Source: Microbulbifer sp. A4B17
GTDB taxonomy: Bacteria; Pseudomonadota; Gammaproteobacteria; Pseudomonadales; Cellvibrionaceae
Length of the DNA: 64,000 nucleotides
NCBI RefSeq assembly: GCF_003076275.1
Contig: NZ_CP029064.1
Location: forward strand, 4,444,001-4,508,000
Reading direction: 5' to 3'
Shown here piece after piece: positions 26,417-35,526 of the stretch (position 1 is the stretch's first letter; every line of letters starts with the position of its first letter). A program made the position numbers and the translations under genes. The notes beneath the pieces are model-generated. The model ran no database searches. It worked only from the letters and a program-made list of their open reading frames with translations, and was not told the DNA's origin.

Positions 26417-27031
26417 TTACCAATAAAATAATCTGGCAGAAAAAAATCCGGGGGGATAATAGCCGGGCGTTAAATGCGTGGGACCAAACAAGCCGTAACG
26501 AAACAACTCCATATCCAACATCCGCAGCTCCCAGCGAAGGCGGCTGCGCTGCAAGTACAATGCCTGGGCCTGGGCTTCACTATCAGTGTTCCGATAGGCG
26601 TAATGCAGGGAGAGCAACTCGCGCTCTAAATTATCCCGGCGCCACAAAAGGCGCTGGTAATGCTGCTCTATGCGGTATTCGGCGAGACCGCGCTCGTAAT
26701 TCTGTAAAAACAAATCAGCAGTAGGGCCAGTGCAAACTCCTTGGTAATTACGTCCCCTACGCCCCTGGTGATAGCCATTTTCTGCAGTGCAGTAAGTCTC
26801 TATACCCTCTTCATGGCCCTGCAGCCATGCATCGCTATCCACATGCATGTCGTAACTGTCACACTCTTGGGCAATATCGTACACCAGCGACTGTGAGCGA
26901 CCGCGAGCGCCGTCTTGCAGGCCCCGCTCATACCAGAGCCCCGCGCGGCACTCCTCTTCGGAAATTACTGCGCAGCCGCTTAACCCCAGCACCAGCAAAA
27001 CGAGAAAAAGACGTATTTTTCCTGCAAACAT
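26417..27031 (-). CDS. DUF2799 lipoprotein
   Basis: The 204-residue protein has a lipoprotein signal ending in LGLSGCA, so Cys20 should be lipidated. The mature part follows DUF2799: EECRAGLWYERGLQDGARG, GHEEGIETYC, NGYHQGRRGRNYQGVC, then a helical, Arg-rich tail (about residues 115-175) and a Pro/Tyr/Phe-rich end. The repeated YxxGxxDGxxG units resemble short envelope-protein repeats. Function is unknown. It lies 55 bp after the MBL hydrolase gene and 82 bp before the thioesterase gene, all on the minus strand. Confidence 0.8.
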   Translation of the reverse strand: MFAGKIRLFLVLLVLGLSGCAVISEEECRAGLWYERGLQDGARGRSQSLVYDIAQECDSYDMHVDSDAWLQGHEEGIETYCTAENGYHQGRRGRNYQGVCTGPTADLFLQNYERGLAEYRIEQHYQRLLWRRDNLERELLSLHYAYRNTDSEAQAQALYLQRSRLRWELRMLDMELFRYGLFGPTHLTPGYYPPGFFSARLFYW

Positions 27032-27086
27032 AAAATGGGACTCCCGGCGCTGTACTTCCCGCCTGTTATTGGAATCCAGGTATCAC

Positions 27087-27737
27087 TTAACCAAAGCGCT
27101 TGTCGGCGACAAAAGGATTGGTTTGGCGCTCCTGGCCAAAAGTGGACATGGGGCCATGCCCCGGTACAAATTGAACCTCATCACCCAGCGGCCATAGGCG
27201 CTCTTTGATAGAGCGAATCAGGGTATCGTGATCTCCCTGGGGAAAATCCGTACGCCCGATCGAACCGGCAAACAAAACATCTCCCACCAGAGCCAACTGG
27301 CTGGGGCGGTGGAAGAAAATCACATGGCCGGGAGTATGGCCCGGGCAGTGGTGCACCTCCAGTTCCTGATCCCCTACAGTAACCGTATCTCCCTGCTCCA
27401 ACCAGCGGTCTGGAGTAAATACTTCGACAGCGGGGAAACCAAACATCTGCGCCTGCATGGGCAACTGCTGAATCCAGAAATCATCGCCTTTATGCGGCCC
27501 CTCTATCGGCAGCTGGAGCTGCTTGGACAACGCCGCAGTGCCGCCTACATGGTCCAGGTGGCCGTGGGTGAGCAGGATTTTCTCCAGCTTGAGACCGCGC
27601 TCCTCCACCGCCGCCAGAATCTTATCGAGATCGCCACCGGGGTCGACAACAGCCGCGCGCTTACTGTCTTCACACCACAGCAACGAGCAGTTTTGCTGGA
27701 AAGGAGTAACCGGAACCAGGTGATATTGCAGCGACAT
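27087..27737 (-). CDS. Metallo-beta-lactamase fold hydrolase (YcbL/glyoxalase II-like)
   Basis: The protein of about 216 residues has the binuclear metal motif THGHLDHVGG, a distal CPGHTPGH, GDVLFAGSIGR with the bridging Asp, and PGHGPMS. It is the single-domain type related to YcbL and glyoxalase II, which hydrolyse thioesters such as S-lactoylglutathione, but substrate is not proven. I prefer the ATG at 27737 (MSLQYHLVPV), with GAAGGG upstream; the ATG at 27755 adds six unusual residues. It lies in the long minus-strand gene run. Confidence 0.87.
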   Translation of the reverse strand: MSLQYHLVPVTPFQQNCSLLWCEDSKRAAVVDPGGDLDKILAAVEERGLKLEKILLTHGHLDHVGGTAALSKQLQLPIEGPHKGDDFWIQQLPMQAQMFGFPAVEVFTPDRWLEQGDTVTVGDQELEVHHCPGHTPGHVIFFHRPSQLALVGDVLFAGSIGRTDFPQGDHDTLIRSIKERLWPLGDEVQFVPGHGPMSTFGQERQTNPFVADKRFG

Positions 27738-27787
27738 AAAAAAACGGCCCTTCATCTTTTACAGGAGACTGTTGAGGTAATTGGGGA

Positions 27788-28681
27788 TTATACCGCGAGA
27801 GCCTGCTGAGAGGGTTGAGGATGCCGATGAGCGGGCTTATTCACTGTCTTGAGCAGGGAGCGCACATCCTCTATCAGCTGCTCAACAACTATCGGGTTCC
27901 GCCAGTAATCCTCAGGGGGCGAGGGAAAAGCCACTGAACTCAAAGCGCCGTGATCGCTCAGCGAACAAGTCTCATAATCACGGCACACCGCCTGGTTATA
28001 GGAGGGGCTCAGGGGTTTAAGGGGCCAGCCAAACAGGTCATTGGGGTGATAAAAGTTCTTCCAGCGAAAATTGTATCCCCGGGTATTGGAGGTGACCGCC
28101 TGAATTTGCTCCCGCGGTCGATCGGCACACCACAGGGGCATTGTCGGCCCCAGGGTGTACCAATGGCTCAAGGTCTTGAGGCGCAAAAACCTCTCACGCG
28201 CCGACCCTCTGTGAACTCCCGCGGGACCGCCTTCACGCCAAACACCGCAACTGACATTGGGCCGCTGGGCGTCCCAGAGGTAATTAGATAGGTTGATACA
28301 ACCCACCGAATGGCTGATCAATATCACCGGAGCCCGGTCATCAACCTGATCAGCGGCCTTGGCCAGCGCCGCATAGATCTCGCGCTGGGTCTTTTCGTAG
28401 TTGTTATCCCGACGATCCACATTGCCGGACTGCGCCGCTGTCTGCGACATCCCCAGGAGTAAATATTTTCGTGCACGCAGGAAGTCCAGTTCGCGTTTCT
28501 GCATACTCTCAAAGGTGCGTTCGATATTGCTCTGGAAGTGCTCCAGGCCGGGTAATTCAGCGCAGTAGAGACGCGACCACTCCTCCCCAAGCTCGGTTTC
28601 CAATGCCGAAAACAGTGGCTTTGCAAACGTGTTATCCACAGCCCCCATACCCGCAGCAGCAAGGATTACGATATCCGCCAT
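27788..28681 (-). CDS. Alpha/beta-hydrolase-like protein of unknown substrate
   Basis: The 297-residue protein starts with a buried strand (ADIVILAAAGMG). It has a nucleophile-elbow-like motif VILISHSVG near residue 124, which fits an alpha/beta hydrolase serine (S-x-S-x-G in place of G-x-S-x-G). Candidate late Asp and His residues appear in YETCSLSDHGAL. There is no signal peptide. I do not recognise a closer family. It is divergent from the malT-like gene across 434 bp and precedes the MBL gene on the same strand. A lipase, esterase or acyltransferase role is possible but unproven. Confidence 0.65.
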   Translation of the reverse strand: MADIVILAAAGMGAVDNTFAKPLFSALETELGEEWSRLYCAELPGLEHFQSNIERTFESMQKRELDFLRARKYLLLGMSQTAAQSGNVDRRDNNYEKTQREIYAALAKAADQVDDRAPVILISHSVGCINLSNYLWDAQRPNVSCGVWREGGPAGVHRGSARERFLRLKTLSHWYTLGPTMPLWCADRPREQIQAVTSNTRGYNFRWKNFYHPNDLFGWPLKPLSPSYNQAVCRDYETCSLSDHGALSSVAFPSPPEDYWRNPIVVEQLIEDVRSLLKTVNKPAHRHPQPSQQALAV

Positions 28682-29115
28682 GGCTTCCTCTTCTTATTAT
28701 TCTATCGGCGCCTTCGCAGCGCTCGGCTTTTTTAATTGAATGAACATTGATGAAAACCCGCACAAGGGGCATTCTCACTGCCAAAGAAAAATCGAAAAAA
28801 TACTGAAAGTGGCGCGAGGGGAAGCTGCACAGTAATGCATCCCTTTACGAGCCGGTGTGGATACATCACAGTAAATATGAACTAACGTACCCACTAGTGA
28901 GCCGCAGAAACTGCATTGCGACGGGTTGAGATGACCGATTTAACCCGAATAGTAATATACTGCCCAAAGCTAAACCGGCGCCACTCCAATTTGCCACCCA
29001 AGAGGCGGAATCACCAGAAAGCTGGCCTATTACAGTGCTGTAACAATACCCGGGTCCTGGTGCATAATAGTGGCTGTACAAAAATCAAACATTTATAACA
29101 GTCCCTCCCGCAGCG
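28682..29115. other. Divergent spacer upstream of the MalT-like gene
   Basis: No gene is visible in 434 bp. A small palindrome, TTACAG/CTGTAA with a 2-base centre at 29030-29043, lies 73 bp before the malT-like start and might be an operator. I did not find a convincing CRP site, which controls malT in E. coli. Confidence 0.45.
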
Positions 29116-31830
29116 ATGCTTTTAACTTCCAAATACAGCCTGCCGGATTGCCCCGAGCACGCCCTATCGCGCCCGCGCCTGCTGTCGGTTCTGAACCAAT
29201 GCCACAGCGATCAACTGCTGTTGGTGACGGCTCCTGCGGGATATGGCAAGACCACGCTGGTTACCTCCTGGGCCTCACAGCAGGACAACCCGGTCGCCTG
29301 GTATACGCTGGATGCCAGTGATAATGAACCGAGCCAATTCTGCCGCTACCTGGTGGAAAGCGTGCACAGGGCGACCGGCAATGGTGTCCCCCAGACTCAC
29401 CAGTTGTTGTCCGCGCCCCAGCGCCCGGACCCCTCAACCCTGGTGAGCCACCTGCTGTCGGAACTGCGGGGCCTGCCCAGCGAACTGCGCATCGTGCTGG
29501 ACGACTACCACCAGATCGACAACCAGCAGGTGCATGACACTACCCGCTTTTTGTTGCGCCATGCCCCCGCCGGTGTCGGTATTGTTCTCACCAGTCGCAG
29601 CCAACCGCCCCTGGGCCTGGCCACCCTGCGAGTTCAAGGGCGATTACTGGAATTGGGCAGTAATGAGCTGGCCCTCAACATTGAGGAAATCGCCACCCTG
29701 CTCATGCAGCGCCTGCCGTTTAATCTCGACGGCGACCGCGCAGCCCAGCTGCATCATCTCAGTGAGGGCTGGCCCCCCGCCGTTCAGCTATTCACTTTAT
29801 CCGTGCGCGACAGCAACGAAGTGGATCGCTATCTGGCAGAGCTGGAGCAGGGCCACAGCCATATTCTCGACTACCTGGCTGAGGAAGTACTGGAGCGGCT
29901 GGAACCCCAACTGCGCCAGCTCCTCTCCTGCACATCGATCCTCACCCGGGTTAATGCCCAACTGGCGGAGCGCCTTACCGGTCGCCAGGACGGTCAGCAG
30001 TTGCTGGAAGAGGCCGCGCGTCGCGGGTTATTCCTGCAGGCGCAGGATTCAAGCCGCCAGTGGTTCCGCTTTCACCCGGTCTTCGCCCGCTTCCTGCAAC
30101 GGCAAATTAATGACCGCGAACACTTGCTGCAACTGCACAGCACTGCCTGTGATACCTGGCAAGAATTAGACCAGCCGGTGGAGGCCCTGCGCCACGCCCT
30201 GGCCGGCGGCGACCGCGAGCGGTTAAAACAACTGCTCAACGATCGAGGGGAACAGCTTCTGCGCGCGGGGCAGTCGCGCCTGCTGCGGGACTGCCTAGAC
30301 TGGCTCGGCGACGAAGCCCTGCAACACAGCGCCCGCTTTACCCTCCTGTCCGCCAAAATGGCGCGGGAGAATTTTGAATACGACCTGTGCGAGAAAAACC
30401 TGGCGGCCTCCGAAAGCTGGCTGCAGCGGGAGGACCCGGCACAGTGGCGCGACTTTGAAGGCGCCTTTGCCACCATGCGCGCCCAAGTGGCCATTGCCCG
30501 AGGGCAGACACTGCAAGCCAAGGAGTATGCTGAAGAAGCCCTGGCCCTACTCCGCGCAGACCAGCTGGGCGAGAGAATCTCTGCTCTGCTGGTCACCGGT
30601 GAGACCAGCTTCTGCCTGGGTGCCTTGCAAGAGGCCAACCGCTATATGCAGGAAGTTGAAGCCCTGGCGATCGCCGAACGGGATATCCCCAGCGCCGCCT
30701 GGGCCATCTGCCAACAGACAGAGATCGCCTTTGCCCAGGGCCTGCTGAAGAAAGCGTCCACGCTGCAGGAGAAGGTGCAGACCCTCGTGCAGAAAAATCA
30801 CCTATCCACACTGCCCATCTCGGAATTTGTGTGCCGGCTGCGCGGCCAGCTGCAATGGGAGTCCGGCGATCTGGAAGGTGCCGAGCAATCCGCCCGCCGA
30901 GGTATGCAAATCAACCGCCGGGTCGGCGAGCACTGGCTGCTGCCAGAGTACACCCTGCTGTTAAAAATCGCCCAGGCCCGGGGGGAGAAAGAGGAATCCC
31001 TGGAGTGGCTGGAGCGTATCGAGCGGCTGCTCACAGACGGGCGCTACCATCGGGACTGGATCGCCAACGCCGATGCCACCCGCATCCGCACTTGGCGCGC
31101 CCTGGGCAATCAGCAGGCCATCGCCAGCTGGTTGGAACAGGCTACTCCCGTCGCCGACAGACCCAGCAATCACTTTGAACAGTGCCACGGGCGCAACCAT
31201 GTGCGCGCGATGATTGAGCTGCACCACTGGTCCGATGCCAACCGCCTGTTGAGCCGCCTGAAACAAGTCGCCAACGAGTGCGGCCTGGAAACAGATCGCC
31301 TGCGCAACCGGGTGCTGGAATCCCACCTGCTGTGGCTGCGGGAGCAATATCCCCAATCTGTGGAGGCTATTAGTGAAGCCTTACTTCTCTCCCACGAACG
31401 GGATTTTCGCGCCAGCTTCCTGCAGATCGGCAAACCTTTAATCGTTATCCTGAAAGCCGCCCTGGAAAATGGCCTGGGAGATGCGGAGTCCTGCAAAGCC
31501 CAGCAACTGATCAAAGCGGCACAACAGCAGCCGGAGCTGGACGGTGGTATTCGCATCGAACTAGATGACACCATTATCCGCGAGATACTGGCCAGCGATG
31601 CCGTGCCAGACTTCCTGCGCCACTCCCCACTCACCCCGAGGGAGTGGCAGGTACTCAATGCGATTCACTCTGGGCTATCGAACGAAAAAATCGCCCGTCA
31701 CTTTAAGGTGGCGCCGAGCACCATCAAGACCCATATTCGCAGCCTCTACCAAAAGCTGGACGTCAAGGATCGCCAGGAGGCCATCGCCCTGGCCGAGCAA
31801 ATGCTTCGCTCGGTCCAGGACAAGCCTTAA
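29116..31830 (+). CDS. malT: MalT-type LuxR-family ATP-dependent activator
   Basis: The 904-residue protein matches MalT in length and layout. It has an N-terminal STAND NTPase (P-loop APAGYGKTT, about residue 42; LRIVLDDYHQID as Walker B), a winged-helix/arm region, and a long helical TPR-like sensor domain (about residues 440-820). A C-terminal LuxR helix-turn-helix follows (LTPREWQVLNAI...SNEKIARHFKVAPSTIKTHI). In E. coli, ATP and maltotriose drive MalT to bind decamers of the form GGGGA(T/G)GAGG. Exact or near matches occur in front of the glucosidase gene right after it and in the 52.5 kb divergent promoter. The upstream intergenic palindrome may regulate it. The target set is inferred. 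Confidence 0.87.
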   Translation: MLLTSKYSLPDCPEHALSRPRLLSVLNQCHSDQLLLVTAPAGYGKTTLVTSWASQQDNPVAWYTLDASDNEPSQFCRYLVESVHRATGNGVPQTHQLLSAPQRPDPSTLVSHLLSELRGLPSELRIVLDDYHQIDNQQVHDTTRFLLRHAPAGVGIVLTSRSQPPLGLATLRVQGRLLELGSNELALNIEEIATLLMQRLPFNLDGDRAAQLHHLSEGWPPAVQLFTLSVRDSNEVDRYLAELEQGHSHILDYLAEEVLERLEPQLRQLLSCTSILTRVNAQLAERLTGRQDGQQLLEEAARRGLFLQAQDSSRQWFRFHPVFARFLQRQINDREHLLQLHSTACDTWQELDQPVEALRHALAGGDRERLKQLLNDRGEQLLRAGQSRLLRDCLDWLGDEALQHSARFTLLSAKMARENFEYDLCEKNLAASESWLQREDPAQWRDFEGAFATMRAQVAIARGQTLQAKEYAEEALALLRADQLGERISALLVTGETSFCLGALQEANRYMQEVEALAIAERDIPSAAWAICQQTEIAFAQGLLKKASTLQEKVQTLVQKNHLSTLPISEFVCRLRGQLQWESGDLEGAEQSARRGMQINRRVGEHWLLPEYTLLLKIAQARGEKEESLEWLERIERLLTDGRYHRDWIANADATRIRTWRALGNQQAIASWLEQATPVADRPSNHFEQCHGRNHVRAMIELHHWSDANRLLSRLKQVANECGLETDRLRNRVLESHLLWLREQYPQSVEAISEALLLSHERDFRASFLQIGKPLIVILKAALENGLGDAESCKAQQLIKAAQQQPELDGGIRIELDDTIIREILASDAVPDFLRHSPLTPREWQVLNAIHSGLSNEKIARHFKVAPSTIKTHIRSLYQKLDVKDRQEAIALAEQMLRSVQDKP

Positions 31831-31871
31831 ACAGTCCTGCTCCAGCGGCACAGGGACGTGCCCACTATGCT

Positions 31872-31881
31872 CCTCATCCCC
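31872..31881 (-). promoter_or_regulatory. MalT-box consensus match
   Basis: The minus strand reads GGGGATGAGG, identical to the E. coli MalT-box consensus. It lies 160 bp before the alpha-glucosidase start and just after the malT-like gene. It points away from the second box at 31943, and MalT promoters often carry several boxes. Confidence 0.6.
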
Positions 31882-31942
31882 CGCCCGCCGATACCAAGCC
31901 ACCCCAGGCCGGTCACCCTTTACCCCCCTCTCCCCCCTAGCC

Positions 31943-31952
31943 GGGGAGGAGG
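31943..31952 (+). promoter_or_regulatory. MalT-box consensus match
   Basis: GGGGAGGAGG matches the MalT-box consensus perfectly, 89 bp before the alpha-glucosidase start. A TATCCT that could serve as the -10 box lies at 31984. Binding is predicted, not shown. Confidence 0.6.
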
Positions 31953-32040
31953 AAGCCCGCCAATGACTGCTCCATACTTACCCTATCCTTTAAAGGTGGA
32001 CTATCTCCACATTTCAAATAATGAAACAAGGCAGTAATCC

Positions 32041-33684
32041 ATGAGCGGCAACAGCTATGAGTGGTGGCGCAATAGCGTTATTTATCAGATTTACCCACGC
32101 AGCTTCTGCGACGCCAACGGAGATGGCATCGGTGATATTCCCGGAATTACGCAAAAACTGGATTATGTAAAATCCCTCGGCGTAGACGCCATCTGGATCT
32201 CACCCTTTTTTAAATCGCCGATGGTGGATTTTGGCTATGACGTTGCCGACTACCGGGATGTAGACCCTATTTTTGGCAACCTGGAAGATTTCGACCGGAT
32301 GATCGAAGCGGCCCACGAGCGCGGCCTGAAAGTGATTATCGACCAAATCCTCAGCCACACCTCGGACCAGCACCCCTGGTTCCAGGAAAGTCGTGCCAAC
32401 CGCGACAACCCCAAAGCGGACTGGTATGTCTGGGTTGATCCTAAAGAAGATGGCACCCCTCCCAACAACTGGGTCTCCGTATTTGGAGGAGGCTCCTGGC
32501 GCTGGTGTACCCGCCGCCGACAGTACTATTTGGCCAACTTCCTCAAAGAACAGCCGGACCTGAATGTTCACAACCCGGAAGTCCAGGAGCAGCTGCTCGC
32601 CGATATGAAATTCTGGCTCGATCGGGGTGTAGATGGTTTCCGACTGGATGCGGTCAACTTTATTTTCCATCAGCAGGCCCTGGGCAATAACCCGGCGCGC
32701 CCGCTCAAGCTTGACGAGAAAGGCCTGCCGCCAGTCAATCACTACGACTACCAGTGGCACCAGAATGATAAATCCCAGCCGGAAAACCTGGTGTTTCTCC
32801 AGCGGGTACGGCAGTTAATGGACCAATATCCCGGCACTGTGACCGTAGGTGAAGTTGGCGACGACAATACCCATAAAATCATGGCCGAGTACACCACGGA
32901 AAAACGCCTGCACATGGCCTATTCCTTCGATCTATTGACCGAGGATTGCAGTGCGGGCTTCCTGCGCGAAACTCTGGAAAAAAACCGCGACGTAATCGAG
33001 AAGGGCTGGCCCTGCTGGTCGATCAGCAATCACGATGTACCCCGCTCAATAACCCGCTGGAACAAAGGCTTTAGCGATGACCAAGCCGATGCCAGGGCCC
33101 CATTATTCCTGCTGATGCAATTGGCACTGCGCGGCAGTGTCTGCCTCTACCAAGGGGAAGAACTGGGCCTACCGGAAGCGGAAATTGCCTATGAAGATCT
33201 GGTAGACCCCTACGGCATTAATCTGTGGCCGGAATTCAAAGGCCGCGACGGCTGCCGCACTCCGATGCCCTGGACCAATACCAGCGACGACAACGCGGGC
33301 TTTTCCACAGCAAAATCCTGGCTACCCGTTTCTGGGGAGCACCAGCAACGGGCGGTAGAGGTTCAGCAGGACGCCCAGCGCTCCATGCTCAACCGCTTCC
33401 GCGCACTGATCGAATGGCACAGGAAGCTACCCCAATCGTTGGCGACTGCAGAGCAGGAAGTGATCCACACGGGCAGTGAACTGTTTGCTTTCGTAAGGCG
33501 CAGCGAAACTGAAGAAATGCTGGTTGTTCTCAACCTGGGGAAAACCAGTGACTCCTTACAAGTACCTGATGAGTTCTCCGCTGCCCGAAATATTACTCCA
33601 GCACTGTTTAGTGGGCATGTAGTAGGAAATAATTTAAATCTGGCTGCTGCAGATGCCTGTGTACTCCTGCGCGAAAAAAGCTGA
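32041..33684 (+). CDS. Cytoplasmic GH13 alpha-glucosidase
   Basis: The 547-residue enzyme has no signal peptide and is a GH13 (subfamily 23-like) alpha-glucosidase. It opens with WWRNSVIYQIYPRSF, shows GVDAIWISPF, and carries the catalytic set: nucleophile Asp203 (GVDGFRLDAVN), acid/base Glu271 (TVGEVGDD) and Asp332 (SNHDVPR). It should release glucose from maltose and short maltodextrins in the cytoplasm. Two MalT-box matches precede it and a good terminator follows. A decayed piece of its 3' half lies 4.9 kb downstream beyond the integron cassettes. The family call is firm; exact linkage specificity is not. Confidence 0.92.
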   Translation: MSGNSYEWWRNSVIYQIYPRSFCDANGDGIGDIPGITQKLDYVKSLGVDAIWISPFFKSPMVDFGYDVADYRDVDPIFGNLEDFDRMIEAAHERGLKVIIDQILSHTSDQHPWFQESRANRDNPKADWYVWVDPKEDGTPPNNWVSVFGGGSWRWCTRRRQYYLANFLKEQPDLNVHNPEVQEQLLADMKFWLDRGVDGFRLDAVNFIFHQQALGNNPARPLKLDEKGLPPVNHYDYQWHQNDKSQPENLVFLQRVRQLMDQYPGTVTVGEVGDDNTHKIMAEYTTEKRLHMAYSFDLLTEDCSAGFLRETLEKNRDVIEKGWPCWSISNHDVPRSITRWNKGFSDDQADARAPLFLLMQLALRGSVCLYQGEELGLPEAEIAYEDLVDPYGINLWPEFKGRDGCRTPMPWTNTSDDNAGFSTAKSWLPVSGEHQQRAVEVQQDAQRSMLNRFRALIEWHRKLPQSLATAEQEVIHTGSELFAFVRRSETEEMLVVLNLGKTSDSLQVPDEFSAARNITPALFSGHVVGNNLNLAAADACVLLREKS

Positions 33685-33787
33685 TTAATTAGCTCGCCAA
33701 AGGTGCCCAGCTCAAATTGGAATCTGGGCATCTGGCAAAAATTCCAGTCTCTCTGCAACGTCTTTTCCTTTCGACGTCTGCTTTCGC

Positions 33788-33811
33788 GCCGGCACAATGC
33801 CGGCTTTTTTT
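33788..33811 (+). terminator. Rho-independent terminator of the alpha-glucosidase gene
   Basis: GCCGGC-ACAAT-GCCGGC followed by seven T, about 100 bp after the stop codon. The same element, with mutations in the left arm, is present at 38688. Confidence 0.85.
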
Positions 33812-33924
33812 CTTTTAACTCCATTACTTCATCATCGCTGCCAATGAAATAGCCCGCGATACAAAAATCCAGATTAGAATATCTGATATGGATACTCTCA
33901 CAAAGAAAGTCTCTGCTATTGGAA

Positions 33925-34022
33925 ATAGCCAATTGCAAGCCCGAAACCATCAACTAATAAACTAAACTACTGAGCCCGCTCAACTGAAAGAAAATCCGCC
34001 CAGAACTAAATAATTGAGGACG
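33925..34022 (+). pseudogene. Decayed 5' end of the P-type ATPase gene
   Basis: TTGCAAGCCCGAAACCATCAAC here lines up with the start of the intact ATPase gene at 38850 (GTGCAAGGTCAAGAATCATC). Weaker similarity continues for about 70 bp, including CAGAAC and ATATT/TAATT blocks. Frameshifts and stops make it non-coding. Its presence shows that a second copy of the ATPase gene once started here. Confidence 0.5.
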
Positions 34023-34711
34023 AAAAATATCAACCCATGGAGTTAAGAATCTTTCAAACATAATTCAAAGCGCAACTATTGGAGAGCCATTTCATATGAT
34101 TTTTCAAACAAAAAATTGTAAAATTCAGAATGTTTATATAAAACCGATAATGGGACTTATATTTTAGCTATTTTGAAGTGATACAGTCCTTCCTTGAAGT
34201 GTAAGGTGAGAGAGGCCCCTCGCAATCTCCCCACCCTATCAATGAGGCTCTTTTCCTTAACAAAGTACATGAATTGCTTATCCCAGTGAGTATAAGTTTA
34301 CCTCTCCTTCCTAAAACAACCGTACTTAATTTCAAATACGCTATCGGGAGACTCCCGTGAAGTATTCAGGCTTACTTGGTACTCTACCGCGAATATCTTC
34401 CATAACATTGCTCTTCAAACTGTCTTATATACCGCATTTCATATCTTGCTCTACTTTCAATATCAGAATTCAAGAGAAGCTTCTCCTATTTCTGGAGAGA
34501 GCGAGCTAAGCCATTGACTTTAAAGAGGGTGACACTATTGTCACGAGCAAGAAAAGCAGGTAAATATATAGCTGCTGCTTAATATCTACCTGTTGGAGAT
34601 TGCGCCAAAGTCTTTAACCTACTGATATTGTTATATTTTTTGGATAATCCTGGATGGCTGAAGCAGAAATATATAGAAGGGTGATATAAAGACGCTTCTT
34701 TTGAATTAACT
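34023..34711. other. Gene-free AT-rich stretch to the left of the cassette array
   Basis: About 690 bp without a plausible gene. This is where an integron integrase and attI would be expected, on the side before the first cassette. I see no tyrosine recombinase motif on either strand, and the stretch is shorter than a full intI. It may be a decayed cassette or platform remnant. No complete attC is present. Confidence 0.5.
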
Positions 34712-34729
34712 GTTATACGGATACTACCT

Positions 34730-34978
34730 ATGGATAGAGAACTAGCTGAAAAAACAAGCTTGCTTGCACTTAAAATAGGGGCTGCAATGGATAATAATCT
34801 TGCTCTTATTAAGGATGGATGCTCTGAACAAGAGTTTAAAAACTACCAGCAAGCCACAGGAAAAGTGATGGGTGAACTACTTACTAGCTTCATGAACCCC
34901 ATCTACGAGCAACACCCGAGCTTGAAGCCCAAGAAAATGGGTGGAGAATATGAAGTTGATCCCAAAATCTACAAATAG
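34730..34978 (+). CDS. Cassette 1: small helical protein of unknown function
   Basis: The 82-residue product is predicted to be mostly helical and soluble, with no signal peptide. Its C-terminal part LLTSFMNPIYEQHPSLKP looks like a recurrent feature of small hypothetical proteins, but I cannot attach a function. It sits as a typical one-gene cassette: the start is 12 bp after the presumed left junction and the stop lies 5 bp before the attC core. Expression may depend on an outside promoter because no ribosome site stands out. Coding status rests on position and intact frame. Confidence 0.7.
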   Translation: MDRELAEKTSLLALKIGAAMDNNLALIKDGCSEQEFKNYQQATGKVMGELLTSFMNPIYEQHPSLKPKKMGGEYEVDPKIYK

Positions 34979-34983
34979 CCAGG

Positions 34984-35074
34984 GTATAACAAGTTTATTA
35001 AACATCGTTGCAGCCAGAAAACGGCTGCAACTGGACGCGCTGAAAAACGCACGCCGTTTATAAAGGCGTTAACC
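34984..35074 (+). other. attC site 1
   Basis: The core GTATAAC opens the site and GTTAACC closes it (91 bp). The outer arms TTTATTAAAC and GTTTATAAA pair except for one extra T, the extrahelical base that marks attC bottom-strand recognition. Inside is a perfect GTTGCAGCC/GGCTGCAAC hairpin. Confidence 0.9.
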
Positions 35075-35088
35075 CAACGAGGAAAGTA

Positions 35089-35526
35089 ATGGCTCAAGAA
35101 AGAAAACCATTAATCACACTTGGAAAGTCAAAGCTTTCTAAATTCGCTAATGGCACTGTACTCGTCATCCTACTTGTCTATGCCGCTGTAAAGAGCGGCA
35201 TCATAGAGCCAGCTGTTACACGAGGATTTGATTACACGATTCCTGCAAACGAGTTGTCAATTTCTAGCGCTCAGGAGTTACAAGAAAAATTGGGGAGCTT
35301 CTCTCTCAACGAGGCACAATTAAGCTCAGAGCTTGCAAAAGCTGGCATAGACTTACATCAGTTCCAAGAAAACACGTCAATGGAACTCGTTATTAGCACA
35401 ACGCAAAATGGATTCGAGGACCTGGTTATTGAGTTTCAATCAACACTGGACCCAAATAAGCTAAAGTCAGTTTACGTAAACATTGCTGACCAAATTCAAA
35501 GTCATGTTTCAAATAAAAAGGGTTAA
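35089..35526 (+). CDS. Cassette 2: single-span membrane protein of unknown function
   Basis: The 145-residue protein has a short basic N terminus, one membrane span (about residues 22-38, TVLVILLVYAAVKSGII) and an extracytoplasmic helical domain of about 100 residues, rich in Ser, Gln and Glu. No family is recognised. It has a strong ribosome site (GAGGAAAG) directly before the ATG. Its stop codon lies inside the next attC core, which is normal for cassettes. The topology would suit an anchored envelope protein, but no role can be given. Confidence 0.75.
   Translation: MAQERKPLITLGKSKLSKFANGTVLVILLVYAAVKSGIIEPAVTRGFDYTIPANELSISSAQELQEKLGSFSLNEAQLSSELAKAGIDLHQFQENTSMELVISTTQNGFEDLVIEFQSTLDPNKLKSVYVNIADQIQSHVSNKKG

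Larger units (their letters stand above)
33771..34022 (+). repeat. Left copy of a duplicated glucosidase/ATPase junction
   Basis: This stretch aligns, with drift and small gaps, to 38673-38932. Shared landmarks are the terminator (CAATGCCGGCTTTTTT), CTTTAACT, an AGATT..TATC block, an ATTGG block and the beginning of the ATPase coding sequence. The left copy follows an intact glucosidase and ends in a ruined ATPase start. The right copy has the opposite state. Confidence 0.75.

Noticed and set aside
28395..28745. Plus-strand frame over the start of the hydrolase-like gene
   Set aside because: Lies antisense to a gene with better composition and a plausible fold; no motif.
33960..34712. Search for an integron integrase gene or attI
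   Set aside because: No frame of useful length and no tyrosine-recombinase motif on either strand; the stretch is shorter than intI.
34612..34718. Possible fifth attC ending at GTTATAC before cassette 1
   Set aside because: A TTTAAC and a GTTATAC are present, but the arms between them do not pair and there is no central hairpin. It may be a junction or ruined site, not a working attC.
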